Assembly (NCBI GenBank): GCA_964545245.1
Contig: CAZJFC010000024.1
Location: forward strand, 1-27,065
Source of the DNA: CAZJFC01 sp964545245
GTDB taxonomy: Bacteria > Pseudomonadota > Alphaproteobacteria > Rickettsiales > 21-14-0-20-44-7
Direction: 5' to 3'
Length of the DNA: 27,065 nucleotides
Shown: positions 21,992 to 27,065 of the stretch, one piece after another
Position numbering within the stretch: the first letter of the stretch is position 1
Layout: each line of letters starts with the position of its first letter
Notes under the pieces: model-generated
What the model saw: the letters and a program-made list of their open reading frames with translations, nothing else
Told to the model about the DNA's origin: nothing
The model's database searches: none
Program-made: the position numbers and the translations under genes

Positions 21992-23368
21992 ATGAAAGTG
22001 ATAATTTGCGGAGCAGGACGTGTCGGGACGGGGATTGCCATGCAACTGGCCTCCGAGAACAACGATATCACCGTAATTGACACTGACAGGGAAGCGCTGA
22101 GCCGCATTTCCAGCGCAATAGATGCGCAGACCGTATTCGGTTTTGCCTGCCATCCGCCGGTGCTGGAGGAGGCAGGCGCGGAAAACGCGGATATGTTGAT
22201 TGCCGTCACCAGCAGCGACGAAGTCAATATGATAGCCTGTCAGGTTGCGCATTCCATTTTCAGCACCCCGACCAAAATCGCGCGGATACGGCACCATAAT
22301 TACCTAAGCCCTTTATATCAGGATTTCTACTCCGATGACGAGATGCCGATAGATGTAATCATCTCGCCGGAAATAGAGGTGGCAAAAAACATCCTCAACC
22401 GTTTCCACATTCCCGGCGCGGTCGATACCTTTCCCATTGAGTCCAGCACGCTGAAAATAATAGCCGTGCGCGTTCCTGATTCCTTCAAACTTACGGATAA
22501 GCCCCTGCTTGAAACAAAAAACCTCCTTTCCTCGGTGAACGCCGCCATAATCGGAGTTTCCCGCGGTGAGGAGCTGTGGATACCTTCCGATAAGGAAATC
22601 ATCATCCCCGGCGATGAGATATTCCTTGTCACCGACAATGACCACGCCCAGAAAACCATGGTTCTGCTCGGCCACGAAGAACGCGAGGCGCGTAAGGTCG
22701 CGATCATCGGCGGCGGCAATATCGGTCTTTTCATTGCCAGAGGTCTTGAGCACGATAACCGTGAGGCACGGATCAAGGTGATCGAGGTCAACAAGGCGCG
22801 TGCGGAAAAAATCGCCGATGAACTTGACCGCTCGGTGGTTATCAATGGCAGCGCGCTGGACAAGGAAATCCTTGAAGAAGCCAATATTGGCCGCGCCGAA
22901 ACGGTTATCTGCGTTTCCAATGACGACCAGGTGAACATCCTGAGCGCATTGCTTGCCAAAACCATGGGCGCGCAGATGGTCTATGCGCTCATCAATAATT
23001 ACAGCTTCATGCCGCTGATGCCTTCCCTCGGCATTGACGTCAGCGTTAACCCGCGCGAAACCACGGTTTCCAGCATCCTGCGCCATGTGCGCCGTGGCCG
23101 CATCCGCTCCGCCCACACCCTCAAGGAAGGCAAGGCAGAAGTACTGGAAGCGGAGGCTTCGGAAACGCTGGGCATGGTCAGCAAACCGATCAGCGACATC
23201 CAGTTGCCGGAAGATGTCATCATCGGCGCGATCATCCGCGAAGGACAGTTCGTAAAGCCCTTGCCCGACACGATCCTGAAAAAACGTGACCGGATAATCC
23301 TGCTTGCCCTTTCCGGCAGCATCAAGGCGGTGGAAGATTTATTCAGCCTGCAAACACGGTTTTTTTAG
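21992..23368 (+). CDS. trkA: Trk potassium uptake regulatory subunit TrkA
   Basis: The 458-residue cytosolic subunit of the Trk K+ uptake system gates TrkH/TrkG through NAD(H) binding. It has two tandem RCK units: Rossmann motifs GAGRVG (7-12) and GGGNIG (about 240-245), each followed by an RCK_C domain (about 140-220 and 370-455). VIDTDREAL gives the acidic residue that binds the ribose of NAD. The length equals that of E. coli TrkA, so it is complete. No TrkH gene is in the window. Its final codons CGG TTT TTT TAG lie at the edge of the composite palindromic element that follows. Confidence 0.95.
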   Translation: MKVIICGAGRVGTGIAMQLASENNDITVIDTDREALSRISSAIDAQTVFGFACHPPVLEEAGAENADMLIAVTSSDEVNMIACQVAHSIFSTPTKIARIRHHNYLSPLYQDFYSDDEMPIDVIISPEIEVAKNILNRFHIPGAVDTFPIESSTLKIIAVRVPDSFKLTDKPLLETKNLLSSVNAAIIGVSRGEELWIPSDKEIIIPGDEIFLVTDNDHAQKTMVLLGHEEREARKVAIIGGGNIGLFIARGLEHDNREARIKVIEVNKARAEKIADELDRSVVINGSALDKEILEEANIGRAETVICVSNDDQVNILSALLAKTMGAQMVYALINNYSFMPLMPSLGIDVSVNPRETTVSSILRHVRRGRIRSAHTLKEGKAEVLEAEASETLGMVSKPISDIQLPEDVIIGAIIREGQFVKPLPDTILKKRDRIILLALSGSIKAVEDLFSLQTRFF

Positions 23369-23532
23369 AAAGTGGGAGTGGGAATAGAAAACTGTCACTC
23401 ACGCTGTCACTATAGCAACCACCCCCCTTACGTCCCCCCTGATAGGGGGGAGAATCGCGCTCCCTCTCCTATGAGGAGAGGGCTGGGGTGAGGTGCTAAG
23501 AGAGTGACAGTGACAGTGGGAGTAAAAAACCG
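23357..23532. repeat. Composite palindromic element between trkA and zapE
   Basis: The ends are inverted repeats, CGGTTTTTT (23357-23365) and AAAAAACCG (23524-23532). Inside are AGTGGGAGT direct copies (23371-23379 and 23515-23523), an outer inverted ACTGTCACT/AGTGACAGT pair (23391-23399 with 23509-23517), and two perfect hairpins: CCCCCCT-GAT-AGGGGGG (23434-23450) and CCCTCTCCT-ATG-AGGAGAGGG (23462-23482). The last hairpin plus GCTGGGGTGAGG resembles a short palindromic repeat that I recall from many bacterial genomes. It lies between convergent genes, where it may also act as a bidirectional terminator. Confidence 0.7.
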
Positions 23533-23550
23533 CCACTCACACTAAAATGC

Positions 23551-24591
23551 CTAGCTCCAGCCACGCATTTCCTTGAGGCGGCTAACCGTCCGGTTAAACT
23601 CGAAAGAAGCCGTTTTGCCCCCTGCATAAAGCCCCTCGATTTCCACTTCGGCGGAAGCAATCAGCAAGGTTTTGTTCTCATACAATATATCAATGAGGCT
23701 TATGAACCTTCGCGCTTCATTTCTTAACTCCTCCGTCATTTTCGGGATGTTCTCAAGGAACAGCACCTCAAAACTTTCCGCCAGTTTCAGGTAATCCGGA
23801 GTTCCCAGCGCCTCACCGCACAAATCATCGAACTCCGCCCAGCCGATTTTCCCGGCGGCGCGCATTTCCACCTTTCTGCCCAGCACATCCAGCTTAATCA
23901 CATCAAGGTGCTGGCCGGTCATGTTTTTGAGGCGTTCTTTCATTTTCTGCGTCGCTTCATATCCTGACGGCACAACGAAATTATCCGCCTCACCTTCCTG
24001 CAACAACCTGTAATCATGCGGGGAATCCAGCGAGATAATATCCGCCTCCCCTTCCAGATATTTGCAGAACTCCAGATAAGCCTGCCTTTGCAGCCCATCC
24101 TTATAATGTTCCTCCGGGCGCTTGTTGGAGGTCATCACGAACACCACGCCAAGCTCCGCCATTTCCCGGAACAGTTTGGACAGAATCATCGCATCGGTGA
24201 CGTCATTCACCTCATATTCATCAAGGCACAGCAGCTTATGTTCCGAGAATTCCTGCGCGACATGCTTCACCGGGTCCTGCGCCTTGCTTTTCCTGAGCGC
24301 GTGCATGGAGCGGTGGATGCCGTGCATGAATTCATGGAAATGGTGGCGTTCCTTGCTGGTGAGTTCAGCCGAGGAATAGAACAGATCCATCAGCATCGAC
24401 TTCCCGCGCCCCACCTTGCCATATATATACAGCCCGCGCGGTTTTTCCGGCGTACGGCGCAGTAATTTCTTCGGCTTCTGGTACTCAATCATTTCGGCAT
24501 GAAGCCGCGCCAGACGCTCCGCCACCGCCTGTTGCGCCGGGTCAGGTTTAATCTTGTTTGCTTCCAGCAAAGATTGGTAGTATTTGAGCAT
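23551..24591 (-). CDS. zapE: AFG1-like ATPase, cell division protein ZapE
   Basis: The 346-residue P-loop ATPase has Walker A GKVGRGKS (58-65) after GLYIY, Walker B LLCLDEYEVNDVTDAMIL (Asp124, Glu125), and sensor-like VFVMTSNKRPEEHYKDGLQR. FIPFI-like features of the family appear further on (YLEFCKYLEGEADIISLDSPHDYRLL). ZapE/AFG1 proteins act with the Z-ring in E. coli and in membrane protein quality control in mitochondria. ATG 24591 is used; a GTG one codon upstream is the alternative. Only 11 bases separate this start from the divergent panC start, so its promoter must lie inside panC or the message has almost no leader. Confidence 0.93.
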   Translation of the reverse strand: MLKYYQSLLEANKIKPDPAQQAVAERLARLHAEMIEYQKPKKLLRRTPEKPRGLYIYGKVGRGKSMLMDLFYSSAELTSKERHHFHEFMHGIHRSMHALRKSKAQDPVKHVAQEFSEHKLLCLDEYEVNDVTDAMILSKLFREMAELGVVFVMTSNKRPEEHYKDGLQRQAYLEFCKYLEGEADIISLDSPHDYRLLQEGEADNFVVPSGYEATQKMKERLKNMTGQHLDVIKLDVLGRKVEMRAAGKIGWAEFDDLCGEALGTPDYLKLAESFEVLFLENIPKMTEELRNEARRFISLIDILYENKTLLIASAEVEIEGLYAGGKTASFEFNRTVSRLKEMRGWS

Positions 24592-24602
24592 CACAGGTTT
24601 TT

Positions 24603-25400
24603 ATGCGAATTTTGCGTTCATTAGAAGAATTAAAATCAGCCCGCCCACAGATAGCGGGAACGTTTGGTCTTGTGCCGACTATGGGCGCGCTGCACGAAGG
24701 GCATCTGGCCCTGGTACGCGAGATGAGGAAACATACGGAAAACGTGATTGTGAGCATATTCGTGAACCCCACCCAGTTCGGCCCGAATGAAGATTTCAAT
24801 AAATATCCGCGCAATATAGAGGCCGACCTCAAAAAACTTGAAGCCCTTGCCGATTATGCCTACCTCCCCCAGCTTACCGATATTTACCCGGATGGCGAAA
24901 AAATCACCGTGAAGGCGGGCGCAGCGGCGCAAGGTCTGGAAAGCGATTTCCGCCCCGGCCATTTCGACGGCGTAGCCACGGTGGTTTCCACCCTGTTCAA
25001 CCAGATAAAACCCGATCACGCAATTTTCGGCGAGAAGGATTACCAGCAGCTAATGGTGATAAAAGAAATGGTCAATCAACCATCAACCATCAACCATCAA
25101 CCAATCATCCTTTCCCTGCCAACAGTGCGCGAACCTGACGGCCTCGCCATGAGCAGCCGCAACGCCTACCTCTCCCCGGAGGAACGCAAGCTCTCCCCAC
25201 TCCTCTATTCGTCATTGCGAGGCACAGCCGAAGCAATCCAGAAAACTGGATCGCTTCACTCCGTTCGCGATGACATAATCAAAAATCTCAAAGCCTCCGG
25301 TTTTAAAATCCAATACCTCGAACAACGCTGGAACCGCCTTCTGGTCGCGGCTTATCTTGGCAATACAAGGCTGATTGACAATATTCCCGTTTCTGACTAG
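24603..25400 (+). CDS. panC: Pantothenate synthetase with repeat-derived segments
   Basis: PanC joins pantoate and beta-alanine with ATP to make vitamin B5. The catalytic motifs are intact: PTMGALHEGH (25-34, His31 and His34), VSIFVNPTQFGPNEDFNKYPR, FGEKDYQQL (142-150) and DGLAMSSRNAYL (179-190). At 265 residues it is shorter than the usual near 280. Residues 158-167 come from four ATCAACC heptamers, and about 203-225 from a 66-bp palindrome in frame. The usual RDAxTL segment before LLVAAYLG is missing (YLEQRWNRLLVAAYLG). It starts at ATG 24603 without a ribosome site, 11 bases from the divergent zapE start. No panB or panD is nearby. It is probably active, but this is uncertain. Confidence 0.92.
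   Translation: MRILRSLEELKSARPQIAGTFGLVPTMGALHEGHLALVREMRKHTENVIVSIFVNPTQFGPNEDFNKYPRNIEADLKKLEALADYAYLPQLTDIYPDGEKITVKAGAAAQGLESDFRPGHFDGVATVVSTLFNQIKPDHAIFGEKDYQQLMVIKEMVNQPSTINHQPIILSLPTVREPDGLAMSSRNAYLSPEERKLSPLLYSSLRGTAEAIQKTGSLHSVRDDIIKNLKASGFKIQYLEQRWNRLLVAAYLGNTRLIDNIPVSD
25075..25102 (+). repeat. Four tandem ATCAACC heptamers inside panC
   Basis: Four perfect, uninterrupted 7-bp units run from 25075 to 25102, encoding NQPSTINHQP across all three phases of the unit. Gain or loss of one unit would shift the panC frame. The tract sits between the FGEKD motif and the PTVREPDG motif, where PanC proteins normally have a non-repetitive strand and helix. Confidence 0.92.
25210..25275. repeat. 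66-bp imperfect palindromic repeat in frame within panC
   Basis: The 5' arm (25210-25241, CGTCATTGCGAGG...GAAGCAATCCAG) and the 3' arm (25246-25275, CTGGATCGCTTCA...GCGATGACA) are imperfect inverted copies around AAAA. The end sequences match a dispersed palindromic repeat type with CGTCATTGCGAGG...GAAGCAATCCAG that I recall from many bacterial genomes. Its length is a multiple of three and it reads through in frame as about 22 residues (SLRGTAEAIQKTGSLHSVRDDI). Confidence 0.85.
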
Positions 25401-25431
25401 AAAACCCTCACAAAATTCAGAGGAAAAACCC

Positions 25432-26694
25432 ATGCAGATCAAATCAATCATCGCGCGCGAAATCATTGACTCACGCGGCAACCCGACAGTTGAAGCGGAC
25501 GTCACCCTGAAAGACGGCTCTTTTGGCCGCGCCGCCGTTCCCAGCGGGGCTTCCACCGGAACCCTCGAAGCAGTCGAACTGCGCGACGGCGACAAAAAAC
25601 GCTTCCTCGGTAAAGGCGTATTGAAAGCAGTCGGGAACGTAAACACCAAAATCGCCAAGGCGCTTAAAGGCAAAGACGCCTCCAAACAAAAAGAGATCGA
25701 CGGCATCATGCTCGCGCTTGACGGCACCGAAAACAAATCAAAACTAGGCGCGAACGCGATACTCGCGGTTTCGCTCGCCACCGCGCACGCCGCGGCAGCC
25801 GCCAAAAAACAACCGCTTTTCAGATATCTCGGCGGCGCGAAAGCCGTCACCCTGCCTGTGCCGATGATGAACATCATCAACGGCGGCGCGCACGCCGATA
25901 ACCCGATCGACATACAGGAATTCATGATCATGCCCGTCGGCGCGAAAACCGGTTCCGACGCTATCCGCATCGGCTGCGAAGTTTTCCACTCGCTTAAATC
26001 CGCGCTCAAAAAAGCCGGGCACTCCACCAATGTCGGCGACGAGGGCGGCTTTGCGCCCAACCTCCGCTCTGCCGAAGAAGCGCTTGATTTCATCAGCAAA
26101 TCAATCGAAACCGCCGGTTACAAAACCGGCAAGGACGTCGTCCTCGCGCTCGACGCCGCATCCACCGAGTTCCACAAAGCCGGCAAATACAATATTGACG
26201 GCAAAAAACTCGATAGCTCCGGCATCATCGAATATTACAAAAAACTGGTGAAAGCCTACCCTATCGTCTCCATCGAGGACGCGATGGCCGAAGACGACCA
26301 CGCAGGCTGGAAAGAGATAACCAGACAGCTTGGCAGGAAAATCCAGCTCGTCGGTGATGACCTTTTTGTAACAAATCCGAAAATTCTTGCAAAAGGCATC
26401 AAGGACGGTTTAGCCAATGCGATTTTAGTAAAAGTTAACCAGATCGGAACGCTCACCGAAACGCTCGAAGCTGTAAAAATGGCTCAAAAGGCCGGTTACA
26501 GGGCTGTTCTTTCGCACCGTTCCGGCGAAACCGAAGATACCACGATCAGCCATATTGCTGTCGCAACCAATTGCGGACAGATCAAAACCGGCTCACTCTC
26601 CCGCTCAGACAGGCTTGCAAAATATAATGAATTAATTAGGATTGAAGAATTAATCCAAAAACCTGTCTACTTGGGGAAAAATGCGCTCAAATAG
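25432..26694 (+). CDS. eno: Enolase
   Basis: The 420-residue glycolytic enzyme converts 2-phosphoglycerate to phosphoenolpyruvate. Mg ligands Asp241, Glu282 and Asp309 (ALDAAS, SIEDAM, VGDDLF), catalytic Glu204 in VGDEGGFAPN and Lys334 in ILVKVNQIGT are present, as is the signature SHRSGETEDTTISHIAVATNCGQIKTGS (361-388). The start is ATG 25432, since MQIKSIIAREIIDSRGNPTVE is the usual N-terminus and AGAGGA (25420-25425) is well placed; an in-frame ATG at 25375 would overlap panC. It lies 31 bp after panC and overlaps ftsB by 14 bases. Confidence 0.97.
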   Translation: MQIKSIIAREIIDSRGNPTVEADVTLKDGSFGRAAVPSGASTGTLEAVELRDGDKKRFLGKGVLKAVGNVNTKIAKALKGKDASKQKEIDGIMLALDGTENKSKLGANAILAVSLATAHAAAAAKKQPLFRYLGGAKAVTLPVPMMNIINGGAHADNPIDIQEFMIMPVGAKTGSDAIRIGCEVFHSLKSALKKAGHSTNVGDEGGFAPNLRSAEEALDFISKSIETAGYKTGKDVVLALDAASTEFHKAGKYNIDGKKLDSSGIIEYYKKLVKAYPIVSIEDAMAEDDHAGWKEITRQLGRKIQLVGDDLFVTNPKILAKGIKDGLANAILVKVNQIGTLTETLEAVKMAQKAGYRAVLSHRSGETEDTTISHIAVATNCGQIKTGSLSRSDRLAKYNELIRIEELIQKPVYLGKNALK

Positions 26695-27001
26695 TATCGC
26701 ACGCAAACCATATTTTTATAGCCCCAGAAGGCTGAAAAGCACTGTGGTTGTGGCTTTACTGTTTTTCTATTTCGCGTTCCACCTTGTCACCGGTGAGCGC
26801 GGCCTGCTCGCCTATGTCCGCCTTAAAAGCGAGATGGACACCAAATCCGCGCAGTATGAACTCATTAAAAAACAAAAGCTTGACCTTGCAACACGCGTCG
26901 GCGGCATGCGCGACAACTCGCTTGACCTTGACCTGCTCGAAGAAACCGCCCGCCGCGATCTGGGCTATTCCAAGAAAGATGAAGTAATCAATTTTGATTA
27001 G
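26681..27001 (+). CDS. ftsB: FtsB/DivIC-family septum formation protein
   Basis: The 106-residue bitopic protein has one membrane helix (about 21-37, TVVVALLFFYFAFHLV), a GERGLLAY motif just after it, a coiled-coil-like helix (about 47-73, VRLKSEMDTKSAQYELIKKQKLDLATRV) and a conserved end with LDLLEETARRDLGYSKKDEVI. FtsB joins FtsL and FtsQ in the divisome. The eno-ftsB order is common in Proteobacteria. The ATG lies inside the last codons of eno, after GGGGAAAA, so translation is coupled. Confidence 0.92.
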   Translation: MRSNSIARKPYFYSPRRLKSTVVVALLFFYFAFHLVTGERGLLAYVRLKSEMDTKSAQYELIKKQKLDLATRVGGMRDNSLDLDLLEETARRDLGYSKKDEVINFD

Positions 27002-27065
27002 GCTATAAATTTTTGCCCCCGTGCGGCGCTCCTGCGCCTCCGATGGGCTGTTCGCTCCGCTCACG

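Noticed and set aside
27002..27065. GC-rich tail with short GGCGC/GCGCC symmetry
   Set aside because: It might be the edge of another palindromic repeat, but the window ends before a second arm can be seen.

Overview
The window looks like chromosomal DNA of an alphaproteobacterium, possibly host-associated. The evidence is an alphaproteobacterial-type 16S rRNA 5' region, a TrkA/ZapE/PanC/enolase/FtsB housekeeping block, a DUF3734-type patatin, TspO, and a chromosomal vir-type type IV secretion system (T4SS). The tRNA-His keeps the canonical G-1:C73 pair. From memory, many free-living alphaproteobacterial orders have lost that pair and Rickettsiales-like or other deep lineages have kept it, so this is a weak taxonomic hint. 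No genus can be named from the sequence alone.

Layout. 1-373: 5' end of a 16S rRNA gene on the minus strand, with helix 6 (V1) expanded into a repeat-rich hairpin of about 116 nt. 374-802: the rRNA leader and a near-consensus minus-strand rRNA promoter, then a plus-strand regulatory stretch with an 11-bp direct repeat. 803-3357: a multi-HTH regulator-like protein and two MotB-like inner-membrane proteins with no MotA. 3370-4685: 3-oxoacid CoA-transferase subunits A and B. 4730-6541: a large GT-C-like membrane glycosyltransferase. 6605-16928: a co-directional T4SS cluster in the order virB2-virB2-virB4-virB6-virB8-virB9-virB10-virB11-virD4. 16925-17356: Ohr peroxidase, convergent with virD4. 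17471-17546: tRNA-Ala(GGC). 17653-20615: patatin and an unrecognised HEAGH protein, both minus. 20686-21625: TspO and a small unknown protein. 21785-21862: tRNA-His(GTG), minus. 21992-27001: trkA, zapE (minus), panC, eno and ftsB.

How it may work together. The vir cluster encodes pilins, the inner-membrane platform, the outer-membrane core (VirB8, VirB9, VirB10), the VirB11 ATPase and the VirD4 coupling ATPase. Its only VirB4 is short and has lost both Walker motifs, so an intact VirB4, plus VirB3, VirB5 and VirB7, would have to come from elsewhere if the machine follows the standard plan. The patatin and the HEAGH protein next to it are possible substrates, by inference only.

The most unusual theme is small repeats inside essential or core genes: a heptamer-bearing hairpin in the 16S rRNA, four ATCAACC heptamers plus a 66-bp imperfect palindrome in frame inside panC, and a composite palindromic element between trkA and zapE. 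The other main points are the Walker-less VirB4 and a MotB-like pair in which only one member keeps the proton-carrying Asp.
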